Part shown: in pieces, positions 11,672 to 21,417 of the stretch
Layout: each line of letters opens with the position of its first letter
Numbering within the stretch: the stretch's first letter is position 1
Assembly: GCA_000467715.1 (NCBI GenBank)
Contig: AJFK01000087.1
Location: 1-64,000, forward strand
Source: Hysterium pulicare CBS 123377
Taxonomy: Eukaryota > Ascomycota > Dothideomycetes > Hysteriales > Hysteriaceae
Reading direction: 5' to 3'
Length of the DNA stretch: 64,000 nucleotides
Made by a program: the position numbers and the translations under genes
The notes under the pieces: model-generated
Databases searched by the model: none
Seen by the model: the letters and a program-made list of their open reading frames with translations, nothing else
Told to the model about the DNA's origin: nothing

Positions 11672-14600
11672 CTACCGCAGTTCGAACACTTGGGATCGAA
11701 TAGAATTGTCGTTTTGGTACGCCATGGCCTCTCCGTCCATCATGCCATGAACGTAGCATTCCCCAAGGAATTCGAAGTACCCTTTGTTGTCCTCGACTCT
11801 TTTATTGTGTTCTTCGATTTTTTTCAGCTGATCCTCATATTCCTCAAGTTCATCCGAATCCGTTGTATTCGGTTCCGCTGGAAAGGCCTTCTCAGTGAAC
11901 TTTTCGCGCATTGTTTCCACCAGGTACTTGTTTACTCGGTCCTGGTAATCATCCATGTAACTTTTGACTTCCGGTATCTCCATATAGTCTTTCCATGAGA
12001 GACCTCCGCGATTCGGCAGAGGCCGTTTTGGGGTACCAGTGAATTCTTGCCGATGTTTGATGAAAAGCTTCACGAACGATTTCGAGAAACCCTTTGTCTT
12101 GTATTGATATTTCAGGAAAACAAGAAAGAACTTAGCACGTCTGACGGATATGGGTCTCGCCCTGGATCGAGCTCGGGATTCATCGGTCGCTTTTGCCCAC
12201 CTGTCGCCCCAAAGCGCAAGCCATATTGCCATCTCTTTTCTGAGTTTCACGATATTCTTCCAGCGGCGACCAAACTTCAAACAGATCTCAAACTTGTGCC
12301 AGTTCACATTTGGCCTTTTGGGAACATTGTCGTAGCTTTGTATTTGTTTTCTTTTCTCATTCTTCCAGGCCTCGTAATCCTTTCTCTCAGATAGGGCAGC
12401 AATGGGGACATTCTTTCCCTTCAAATCCTGCAGCTTTGAGATTCCAATCCGACCATTGACTAACCCCTGGCGTGTTGGCACTTTGGGTCCATGCTCATTA
12501 ATGTTCAATGGTTTTGGGGGCTTTGGGGGCCTGGCGATCTGTTCAGCCTTTTCTTTTGGCGATACTGGTGGAGATGAGGGAGCCTCTGTACGATCACCGT
12601 TTGAAATGGCTTCGTGAGGCAATCGATATTCAAATATCTCAGCATGGTTTCCATTCTGATCTTCAGATGATAACAGGGTTGGTGACCGGGAGAATGTTGA
12701 GGTAGAGGGATCCATTTGCGGATGTTGCTCAGGCAGAATTAGATTGGTGTCATTGTCGACAGTTGGCAGGGTGGAAATTTGGGCCAAGGACCCGGTATGC
12801 TTCCTTTTCATTGGCTTTCTGGGCATTCCCTGAAACTGAACTGTTGTCTTTTCACGCCAAGCAGTATCTCCGCCCCACGTTCCCATCGCTCGCTGGTCCC
12901 ATGCGTGGTACTTCTCCTTTTCTTTCGCCTTCTTCTCTCGAAATGCCTTGTTTCGCCTGCAATTCCGTCGAAGTCGGGTTTTCATGTTGTTTTCCCAGCG
13001 CTTTATATCTTCTGTTACCTCCAAATCTATATCAGCGTCGGTCTTCGTCTTATGTCGGAGAACGACTGGCACGCTGCAACCATACAGTATGCACACAAGA
13101 TCCGTCGACTGAGCGTTTTGTGCCGCAAGCCCGAGCCTTTTGGTTTCCTTTGTTTTGATGAGGGATCTGTTCCAAATGACAGATTGAACTCTCCTGCAGA
13201 ATTGAGCGACAACCGAGCAACGCTCATTGTTGATCAAATCGGTGGTATTGACAACGCCACTCGACAAGCCTCCTTTGAAGAAAGATTCCTTACAAGCGCG
13301 AGAATAGTAAACGGGAGGATTCCTACCATCTCGTCCGCGATCCGCTACTAATGTACGCCAGAAGTCATTAGGAGGGTCGGTATACGGGACGTCTTCCCAG
13401 CCTCCAGCATCGGCCCACTCGCGAGGAATGGCACCTCCTTGAGAAGACGGCTGAATATCATCAATCACATCGAGTTTAAAGCCTCTGACATACAGACTGT
13501 AGTGTTTCAGCTCTGTTCTTTTCTTGAATTTCAAAGATTTGGAATCGACCGCTTTTGTTTGTGCAGCGTTGTAATTCCGCTGTAAGCTTTGATTGGAAGG
13601 CGGAAGTCCAACGAGCGTATCAGCATTCTTTCTGCCCATCTTCATGGTGTGCGCGCCGGGCTGAGAGTACATGTCATATGCGGCACCCGATAATTTGGGG
13701 ATCCAAGAAGGTAGTGGAATGTTCTCTTTTTCTCTTTTTTCCTCTTCCTCCTTCTTAGCTTTTTGGGCTTTTCTCTCGGCTTCTGTGAGTGCAGTGGCCA
13801 CAGACTCTCTTCGCTTGGAGCCTTTTGGGTTCTTAGTGGTTTTTCTTGGTCTGTTTTGGGGTGGAGAGGCTCTCGGCTTCTTGATTATGGCGTTTCCAGG
13901 GTTTGCGGCTAGCCCTGGAGGCGAGGGTCCGGCTTTTTTCACTTCCGGTGCCCACGGTCTGCAGAGGATATCTAACGCTCTGCTCGGATCTGAGTGCTCG
14001 ATACAAAACTGAACGAAGTCTTTGCATATGTCAGCGAAGGGTCGTTGGTATTCAACCTTATATCTCTTTTTCTGAACGAAAATTTCGAGAACGTCTTGCG
14101 TATGATCGAGCACAAGTTGTCCCTCGTCATCCTCGGCAGACGGTGTAGTATCTTTGGCAATAGCGAGCAAAGCATATATACTGTCATGCGGTACAGTTGT
14201 ATTGAATATTGACAGACTGGATACTAAGTATTCAAGGCTCAACAGTGGCTGACCTCTTCTTGTAACGAAAGACTGTTGGGGCTCTGATGGAGAAGACACG
14301 GAGTCGGATAATGATTCTGTTTCGCTGTCGGATTCGTCCTCGGATTCGGATTCGGATTCAGAATCCGTTTCTTCGTCGTCAACCTTGTTCTCTGGCCGAT
14401 TTGGTTTGTAATCTCGAAAAAGCTTGCCAGTAGCCTCGACAAGCAAGCTTGCACCCAGGGCGGAAACGTACTCGAACCAGCCTGGAACATGATAGAAATT
14501 GGGGTCCTTTTTCATCACCTCAGAGAGCCGGTGAGTTGCTGTCTCAACCTCGACAAAAAGTTCCACGGCAACGGCGAACTTCTTCCAGGGTATCTTATCC

Positions 14601-15298
14601 GTGCCACAATGTACGACCGCCTTTCTTGCGAGTGAGATTTCCTGCACCACCCAGCGTCTACTGAACCATGGACGTTGCATGAGATCCAGCAAAGCATGCC
14701 ATTTTTCGGTGTTCTTCTCGCTTGCGCATAGGTCGTCGAAGTTTTGCAGCTTCAAGACCTCCTTTTTGATGAACTTGATGGCAGTCTGGCTCGATTTATC
14801 GCCTTCTCCTAACCAGACGCAAACTCTTCGGGCTTTTCCATATATGTCCGACATCATTTCCACCTGGTGATTCTTTTCATCATTGTTTTCCTGGTTGATG
14901 CACACTGCGTCCACCCAGAGCCAACGGTCTTTCGAAGGGTGACGGAGGGCTCTGAGGGCCGCGACCAGCTCGGGTGAGACTTTCTTTACAAAGCGCCTCC
15001 CTTCCTTCCTGATATATATCGGAGCGTCGTGTTTCTGCTGTCCCCAGCACCAAGACACAGCCTCGTACGAATGCTCGAGGGGCTCTTCTTTTTTGAATTC
15101 GATCATCTTCAATTCACAGTCTACCTCAGGAGTTTCGGGACCACTGCCTCGTAGGACAAGGACTCGAATACACCCACTTTTAGATCTTAGTCGTTCGAAG
15201 GTGTACGCTTCAAATTTTTCTCGTTTCCTGTCTTGCAATTTTGTGCTGTGAGGCTCATTGGAGTGGGACGAGTGGCCACACTTGTCGCAAGTTGCCAT
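11672..15298 (-). CDS. HET-domain (heterokaryon incompatibility) protein
   Basis: This is a single open frame of 1,208 residues. The HET domain fills about residues 70-240 and carries its three hallmark blocks: YEAVSWCWG, LWVDAVCINQ and MMSDIYGKARRVCVWLG. HET proteins trigger or execute non-self recognition and programmed cell death when different fungal strains fuse. After the domain comes an Asp/Glu/Ser-rich stretch (about 305-340), a long Lys/Arg- and Pro-rich charged linker with probable coiled segments, and a C-terminal YVHGMMDGEA motif, which is the usual end block of HET proteins. That block suggests the gene is full length despite being about twice the common size. The start MATCDKCGHSS includes a short Cys/His cluster of unknown role. 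No partner domain such as NACHT, TIR or patatin is visible. The specific ligand or partner cannot be told. Confidence 0.93.
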   Translation of the reverse strand: MATCDKCGHSSHSNEPHSTKLQDRKREKFEAYTFERLRSKSGCIRVLVLRGSGPETPEVDCELKMIEFKKEEPLEHSYEAVSWCWGQQKHDAPIYIRKEGRRFVKKVSPELVAALRALRHPSKDRWLWVDAVCINQENNDEKNHQVEMMSDIYGKARRVCVWLGEGDKSSQTAIKFIKKEVLKLQNFDDLCASEKNTEKWHALLDLMQRPWFSRRWVVQEISLARKAVVHCGTDKIPWKKFAVAVELFVEVETATHRLSEVMKKDPNFYHVPGWFEYVSALGASLLVEATGKLFRDYKPNRPENKVDDEETDSESESESEDESDSETESLSDSVSSPSEPQQSFVTRRGQPLLSLEYLVSSLSIFNTTVPHDSIYALLAIAKDTTPSAEDDEGQLVLDHTQDVLEIFVQKKRYKVEYQRPFADICKDFVQFCIEHSDPSRALDILCRPWAPEVKKAGPSPPGLAANPGNAIIKKPRASPPQNRPRKTTKNPKGSKRRESVATALTEAERKAQKAKKEEEEKREKENIPLPSWIPKLSGAAYDMYSQPGAHTMKMGRKNADTLVGLPPSNQSLQRNYNAAQTKAVDSKSLKFKKRTELKHYSLYVRGFKLDVIDDIQPSSQGGAIPREWADAGGWEDVPYTDPPNDFWRTLVADRGRDGRNPPVYYSRACKESFFKGGLSSGVVNTTDLINNERCSVVAQFCRRVQSVIWNRSLIKTKETKRLGLAAQNAQSTDLVCILYGCSVPVVLRHKTKTDADIDLEVTEDIKRWENNMKTRLRRNCRRNKAFREKKAKEKEKYHAWDQRAMGTWGGDTAWREKTTVQFQGMPRKPMKRKHTGSLAQISTLPTVDNDTNLILPEQHPQMDPSTSTFSRSPTLLSSEDQNGNHAEIFEYRLPHEAISNGDRTEAPSSPPVSPKEKAEQIARPPKPPKPLNINEHGPKVPTRQGLVNGRIGISKLQDLKGKNVPIAALSERKDYEAWKNEKRKQIQSYDNVPKRPNVNWHKFEICLKFGRRWKNIVKLRKEMAIWLALWGDRWAKATDESRARSRARPISVRRAKFFLVFLKYQYKTKGFSKSFVKLFIKHRQEFTGTPKRPLPNRGGLSWKDYMEIPEVKSYMDDYQDRVNKYLVETMREKFTEKAFPAEPNTTDSDELEEYEDQLKKIEEHNKRVEDNKGYFEFLGECYVHGMMDGEAMAYQNDNSIRSQVFELR
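14320..14362. repeat. GGATTC/TCGGAT hexamer repeat inside the HET gene
   Basis: Near-perfect copies of TCGGAT / GGATTC run through this stretch. On the coding strand they give alternating Ser-Glu/Asp codons, producing the acidic SESESE-type tract of the HET protein. Such in-frame hexamer repeats can change length by slippage without breaking the frame. Confidence 0.75.
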
Positions 15299-16625
15299 TG
15301 CTGTTGGATTGTCGAAATGGGATGCGGGTATGTTCTAGTATGTTAGAACAATGGTCAAATCAAAATCAAGTCACTTCAGTCACTGAACTGGACACGGGAG
15401 CCAAAAGGGCTGGCTGGATAATGATAGGAAACAACACGACGCTCATGAATGGTTAAGTATGCCGGTAGACAGCCCCCAGTCGAGGATGGAGGGTGGCTGT
15501 AGACACCATCATTGCACAAGCCATGAAGAGCCGCACCCAGCAAGGTGTTCCTGTGTGGAGCGCCTCGAAACCAATAAGCTTTAATCAAGCTTCAGTTCGG
15601 GAGTAAGCTGACTTCCCCATTGCATGATCGCCGCTTCAGCCTTGTCACGGTTCGGGAAATCCCCAATAAGAAAAGCAAGTAGAAAAGCAGGCAAATAGCG
15701 GGACGAACGATTATGAAGCTCAGCTGAATGGAAAGGAACCAGTAATACCTAAAGGCAACCCACCATCTGGAAGGGAGCCGGCTTCAGCTGTTCCCACTCC
15801 ACAAACCACAAGGCTAAAGATAGCGATGAACGTCATTTTTCACAGGAGTTCAAGTCTCCTGGAATGCGGCAGCCTGCTGGTAGGCTGAAGGTATCGATAA
15901 TGACATTGTTAATTGGTACAAGCTTAAGGGGCAGTGACACGAAGGCGTTGTGAACGCTGGAAATCTGCGCCGCAGAAGCCATGTCGAATGTACAGCCTTG
16001 TGCACGAAGAAAGAGGAAGGTGACTTGAACTTAGCCGGATAATCTAAATACCTGTGAATGGTGCGTCAATTGTAACAAGGCTATTAGTTGTTCAGCTCAG
16101 CCGAAGGGGCGATGCTCTCGTCGTCCCTGGGATGAATGGCAAGGCAGAGAAATCCCAAGTATGAACAAAGCTCAAAGCAGCTCTCCACAGGCTCGTAATT
16201 TGTATTCTCGAGTATCTGGCATTGAGAGCTTAAGGGAGTTTCGATATCATCGGCATGAATAACTAGATAGGTTGCATTCGCGATAGAGAACATATCAGTG
16301 ATTAGTTCAGGGGAAGTGGTGTGGGGATTAGCAATTCCGCAGGCTCTACACGTGACTCAAGCCTTACCTCGGCTCTAATTGAAGGCTTCGGATGACGAAG
16401 TTCACAAGGCATTCTCCACATTCCTCTCTCCTCGCCTTCTTCTCTTTCTCGTCTTCCATTTGCACATATTCGATCGTCTTTCCGATTCCTACTAAGAGAC
16501 CGCTTGTGCTTCTTCCTTTTGCTTTGGTTCTTACAATCAAATTTGGGACAATTCACCCCCACCAGTTCTACCAACCGCGATCCGCTCCCGTGACACGTGA
16601 AAACCTCACAAAAAACCACTCCATC
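15299..16625. other. Intergenic, divergent promoter region of HET and PMP47 genes
   Basis: This 1.33 kb lies between two head-to-head genes. Pyrimidine-rich tracts around 16430-16530 fit a leader or promoter of the carrier gene. A short hairpin at 15844-15860 resembles a tRNA T-arm, but no tRNA fits around it. No coding gene is supported. Confidence 0.5.
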
Positions 16626-17792
16626 ATGTCTCAAATCTCCTCAAAAACTGCCGCCGAGAAACTTGGAGAGTCTGTTCAGAGTACCCAAGACCGTGCTCCC
16701 CCCAGTACTGCTGCGCAACAAGGCGACAATGTCGCTCACGCTCTTGCCGGCGCAGGAGGAGGTCTTCTCTCCATGGCTCTGACGTACGCCTTCTCTATTC
16801 ATGACCCTTAACTGTGCTGAAAATCATTCCAGATATCCCCTGATTACCCTCTCTACACGGGCACAAGTCGAGTCCAAACGCGCACAATCCTCTACCCTCA
16901 ACGCTGCGAAGCGCATCGTGCAAAGGGAAGGCGTAGTCGGACTATACGCCGGATTGGAGTCAGCACTCTTCGGCATCAGCGTCACAAATTTCGTATACTA
17001 TTACTGTTAGTTTTGTACAAATGTTCGGGTGGCATCATAGAGCTAACTTTGCTATAGGGTATGAATGGACTCGGGCATTTTTTGAGAGGGCTGCTCTCAA
17101 AGCCGGACGCGCTTCAAAGAAGCTGACCACCGTCGAATCGATGATTGCGGGAGCTATTGCTGGCAGTGCAACCGTTATGATCACCAATCCCATTTGGGTT
17201 GTAAACACCCGCATGACTGCGCGCAAGTCCGACTCCAACGAACAGGTCCTGCCAGGCGCAAAGCCCGCCAAATCCCCTTCCACCATCGGCACGCTTCTTG
17301 CTATAATACGGGAGGAGGGTCCAGCCAGGCTTTTTGCAGGTGTTATGCCGGCTTTAGTTTTGGTCATCAATCCAATTCTGCAATACACCGTGTTTGAGCA
17401 GTTGAAGAACACGTTGGAGAAAAGGAGACGCGTCACACCAACAGATGCTTTCTATCTTGGCGCACTGGGCAAGCTTCTCGCAACTTCGATTACATATCCT
17501 TACATCACTGTCAAGAGCAGGATGCATGTTGCAGGTAAGGATGGGCCAAAGGACGACATGTTCACTACCTTCCGAAGAATCATTAAAGAAGACGGCTACG
17601 CGGGACTTTATGGAGGTAGGCATTCCGGGAATTTACCCGTTTGCGATGTTCTGTATCTAACACTTATCTCTAGGCATTGGTCCCAAAGTTACCCAAAGTG
17701 TTATTACCGCGGCATTCCTATTCGCTTTTAAGGATGCGCTTTACAACATGACCATTCAGGCTCGTAGGAAAGTCGCATCAAAACGACTGTAA
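16626..17792 (+). CDS. PMP47: Peroxisomal adenine-nucleotide carrier, PMP47/ANT1-like (mitochondrial carrier family)
   Basis: The gene has four exons (16626-16783, 16833-17005, 17058-17615, 17674-17792), encoding 335 residues. It has the three-fold mitochondrial-carrier repeat: repeat 1 has YPLITLSTRAQVE, repeat 2 has NPIWVVNTRMT and repeat 3 has YPYITVKSRM. These replace the common PxDxxK signatures in the way seen in the PMP47/SLC25A17 group. Family members exchange cytosolic ATP for AMP across the peroxisomal membrane, feeding acyl-CoA synthesis for beta-oxidation. Length is close to the family norm. The ATG at 16626 gives a short hydrophilic N-terminus before the first helix. Intron phases and protein continuity support all joins. 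A related mitochondrial FAD/folate or NAD carrier is a less likely reading. Confidence 0.85.
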
Positions 17793-18399
17793 AATGTTAA
17801 ATTGGAGGAATCTGGACGGATACTTAGGGATGGAATGGTATGGCATGAAACTGAATACGACGTTGCATGATTGAAAAAGGTCCATTCGGGTAGGATGGTG
17901 GATGGTGGGCATATTGGGCTTTGGAGACTGACCATTTGTTATCTAGGCTTGTATATACTCACTTAATTCATATATACTCTTTCGCTACGCCATTAATACC
18001 TCAGCTCGAGTAGATTTGTAATCCTACACACTGGGCAACCTCAACAGAATCCAAGTCGAGTCGTCAACCTGGTGTCATATATATAATCATGCCCTCTCTT
18101 ATTTCCGTATCTCCTGATATTCCGATTCGGCATATCTCACATTATTAAATCTCCGTGGTTCGAAGAATGTTCTTTGCATAATCATAGCCGAATATTGATC
18201 TCATGCAGGGTCCCGTTCCGCAATACATATGTAACCCTTCCATTTACCCACCCCCACTAACCTGGTAACGAAAGGTGGTAGCGTGCGAGCTTACGACTGA
18301 AAAGTTTCGACTTATTCGCATATATTTTGGAATATCCTCTAGCCGTGCTCCTTCTCTCTTCTTAAACCCCCAGATCCAAGGGCCTCAGAAACTGGTATC
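17793..18399. other. Intergenic, no gene seen
   Basis: This 607-base AT-richer spacer lies between two genes on the same strand. Several ATATAT-like strings occur (17950-17980 and 18075-18090), but none is clearly a promoter element. Confidence 0.5.
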
Positions 18400-19744
18400 A
18401 TGGTCTCGAAACCTTTCGCCCTAAGGTGGGGCATTTTAGGTACATAGAAACTCCACAGTATCCCCACACTTCAATCACATGCTAACGAACCCACAGCAAC
18501 CGGAGGAATAGCGAAAAGTAAAACCTTCTAATTTCGATCCGAAAGACCCACTCGAAATTCATAAGACATTCTAACAATCCCTGCAGAGTTCACGATCGAC
18601 CTCCTCCTCGACCCATCCACTCGCAGAGTAACAGACATCCAACACATCATCCACGCCGCCGCATCTTCAACCTCCCAATCACGTGCCCAGCAATTCCTCC
18701 AAGAAGTGAAAGCCCCTGCAACCGCAAGAGCTTACGGCTCCTACAAAGAGCTCGTCTCCGATCCCGAGATCGACATCATCTACGTCGCTACGCCGCACTC
18801 GCACCACTACCAGAACGCGCGGCTATGTCTGGAAGCCGGCAAGCATGTTCTCTGCGAGAAGGCCTTCACCACGAATGCGGCGCAGGCTGAGATTCTGGTG
18901 AGTTTGGCAAGAGAGAAAGGCTTGTTTTTGATGGAGGCGGTTTGGACGAGATTTCTTCCGTTAGCGAGGGAATTGAGGGAGGTAGTTAAAGGAGGTAAGA
19001 TCGGGGAGGTGAAGAGAGTCTACGCGGATCTAGCGTACTGGAATGATATCGGGGAAGGAAGAGCCTTCGATGACACCCACCGGATGGTGAACATGGACCT
19101 AGCAGGAGGTGCACTCCTAGACCGTACGAAAAATCTCTTTCCCTACCCCTTTCAAACCCTCATGAATCCAAGAGACTGATATCAGATGAATGCGTATAGT
19201 CGGCATCTACAGCCTAACCTGGGTCTTCCAATTCCTCTACCACATCCTCCCCGCCCCCCTCCAAAACCCCCCAACAATCGCATCCAGCATAACAAAATAC
19301 CCCGCCACAGGCTGCGACGACCAAACCTCCATCCTGCTCACCTTCCCCTCAACCGGCACCCACGGCATCGCCACAACAGGCCTGCACGTCGACTCCGACC
19401 CCTCGGAAGACTGCGGCCCGCCCATCCGCATCCAAGGCACACTGGGCGAAATCGCTGTTCGCGGTCCGGCATTTCGCCCGCTGAGCTATGAATTGATTCC
19501 GAGCCCGAGAGCTAGGTGGCAGCATCAGGAGGTCACGCATGGGGTGCCTGGGGGTGGGTATGGGATGTTTTGGGAGGCGGATGAGTGTGCGAGGTGTGTG
19601 AGGGATGGGAAAGTGGAGAGTGAGGGCATGCCTTGGGAGGAGAGTTTGGCTGTTATGAGGGTTATGGATGAGGTTAGGCGGCAGGGCGGGGTGAGGTTTC
19701 CGGAGAGGATCGAGAGTGTGGAGTTTCCGTTGGAGGGGTTTTAA
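18400..19744 (+). CDS. Gfo/Idh/MocA oxidoreductase, dihydrodiol dehydrogenase / D-xylose 1-dehydrogenase-like
   Basis: The gene has four exons (18400-18439, 18497-18517, 18587-19123, 19200-19744), encoding 380 residues. The N-terminal Rossmann motif GILATGGIAK is built from exons 1 and 2, only 40 and 21 nt long. Next come the DIIYVATPHSHHYQ strand and CEKAFTTN, equivalent to the EKP motif with its catalytic lysine. The C-terminal half is the family's mixed sheet domain. Closest in style to fungal NAD(P)-dependent D-xylose dehydrogenases and trans-dihydrobenzenediol dehydrogenases, which oxidise sugars or diols. The exact substrate cannot be told. There is no signal peptide, so it is probably cytosolic. 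Codon choice turns strongly G-rich after 19530. The tiny first exons make automated start prediction error-prone here. Confidence 0.87.
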
Positions 19745-20053
19745 GGGGCGAAGGATGAGAGGGGGGTAGAGGATAGGATTAGGGTAGATGAGGTTGTCTT
19801 TAGTGTTTCAAGAAGGGTTTAGGGGAAGTTATTTGGCTAGTTTTTGCGCAGGTCTTGAAAGAAGGGTTTAGAAATTGTATTCTTGTGATGCATGGAGTTG
19901 TTACTTCTGAATGCAAAGGTACAAGGTGTGCCTTAGAGCGACATGGCTTCTTGTTCATATACATCGATCAATCCCACAAATTCAGTCGATTGATGGAAAT
20001 GCTACTTATTCCGAAAGATATGGACCCTCAGCGTCCGCCTTGGTAGGCCTCAT
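19745..20053. other. Short convergent spacer
   Basis: This 309-base gap lies between the dehydrogenase and the convergent hypothetical gene. Nothing coding is seen. Confidence 0.5.
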
Positions 20054-21417
20054 TCACCATGTCGCTTGCCCGTGTATAAGCTTATAGTTAGGTATGTTGT
20101 CATGCCAGAATTTCTCCCTCGTCCCATACATCCAGCCAACAGGTGGAATTTTCTTGCTTGAATCACGTCGCGGCACCGGAAATCCAGTCAAATCTGGCCT
20201 AGTAGCATCCGTTTGATAGTTCAGAAAGAGAGAGTCCGGGAGCGTGTCCGTATTCACACGTGTAACCCGCATCTCGGAAGATCCAGAGTCGGACTTGATC
20301 TCATGCGGCTTGTAGTAGACGTTCCTTTTGAAGACGTTGGATAGTCCAAGATGCCCGTCGTACCTTGGACCGGCACTGATGTTGACGGCCCACTGAGCTT
20401 GGCTCGATCTGTGCTCTGTCTCCCATTCTGGCATTATTACTGGATGGAAACCGACCATCCTGATCTCGCGATTCGCTTGAAGCAAAGTCGCCAGGCATTC
20501 GAACGCCATATCTGCCAAAAATTGATGGTATGCCGCTCTACAAGTGTCCAGCCATGAAGGAGCCTGAGAACCGAATAGAAAGGTTTGAGTACCTTCCAGA
20601 GCCATCATTGGACAAGTGGTCCAGCGGAGAATTCGAAGCTTGGGGGCGTATTGCAGCGGCGACTGCTCTAAGTCAGTGCTGGTATTGTGGCAGTGGACTG
20701 CTAACTTACAAATTCCACTTGTGGACGTGGATATCCTTCGCGGTAGAGATCGCAAAGGGGAAATGGAATTGCCAGCTCCTCGAGATTTGGGCAAGACGTA
20801 CACAAGTGTATGATCTCGGAATTGGAATACGACTTTGCTTTGACTCGTGCTACCTCTCCTTCATCCAAAATAAGGTTGCGAGAAGTGTAGAGCAGGGTCG
20901 ATAGTGTGGCACCATGGTTCGCGAGAGTCTTGATAGGTGGCAGCTCGTAGTCCAGATCCACAATGAGATGGCGGAGGCCCGAAAAAGACCCCAACAGCAG
21001 ATTGAGGTACTCGAATGCCCAGTTTCCCCAAAATCCTGGGGAATCCATCAACACGAAAGTCTCCAGCTTAATTTCATTGGCCCCATATACCAAAGAAGCG
21101 AGTAGCATCCAAAGAGGGCCGCCTTGTATGATATGTAGCACCTTCAGGTTTCGGAAGTCTAATCTCCGCGCAAAGTCGCCTCCGCCAGGTGAGGACTCTG
21201 ACTCAACCCCAACAAATTTTAGTTCAGTCAACTGCTCCGAGAGCCTCCAGGATGGAAACACCGGGTCTGGTAAGAAATTTAGATCGACTTGCCACGCTTC
21301 CAGGCTCAGAGACGTAAGCCTAGTCGAGCTCTTAAGAATATGAACTAGCGCATTGTACTGCCACGACTCCTCCTCAAGGGTCTCGTAGCTCTCGCAATGT
21401 GGACAAGCCCTCAATTC
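20054..21417 (-). CDS. Hypothetical leucine-rich protein, F-box/LRR-like, 5' end uncertain
   Basis: Two exons join well: 21417-20710 and 20665-20054, with a GTAAGT donor and an acceptor at the second of two adjacent AGs. They give about 439 residues. The first part has spaced leucine motifs (STRLTSLSLEAWQVDL, SEQLTELKFVGVE, RNLKVLHIIQGG, SGLRHLIVDLDYELPP, CPNLEELAIPFPL), as in the degenerate leucine-rich tails of fungal F-box-type proteins. The frame just upstream of 21417 hits a TAG that can serve as a splice acceptor, and no ATG lies between, so at least one 5' exon is missing from this model. An F-box itself was not found. The second half has no recognisable domain. Function unknown; the gene may be 5'-truncated. 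Confidence 0.55.

Noticed and set aside
15844-15860. A 5-bp stem with a TTCAAGT loop resembling a tRNA T-arm
   Set aside because: No matching acceptor stem, D-arm or A-box was found upstream, and the following bases do not pair with a 5' partner.
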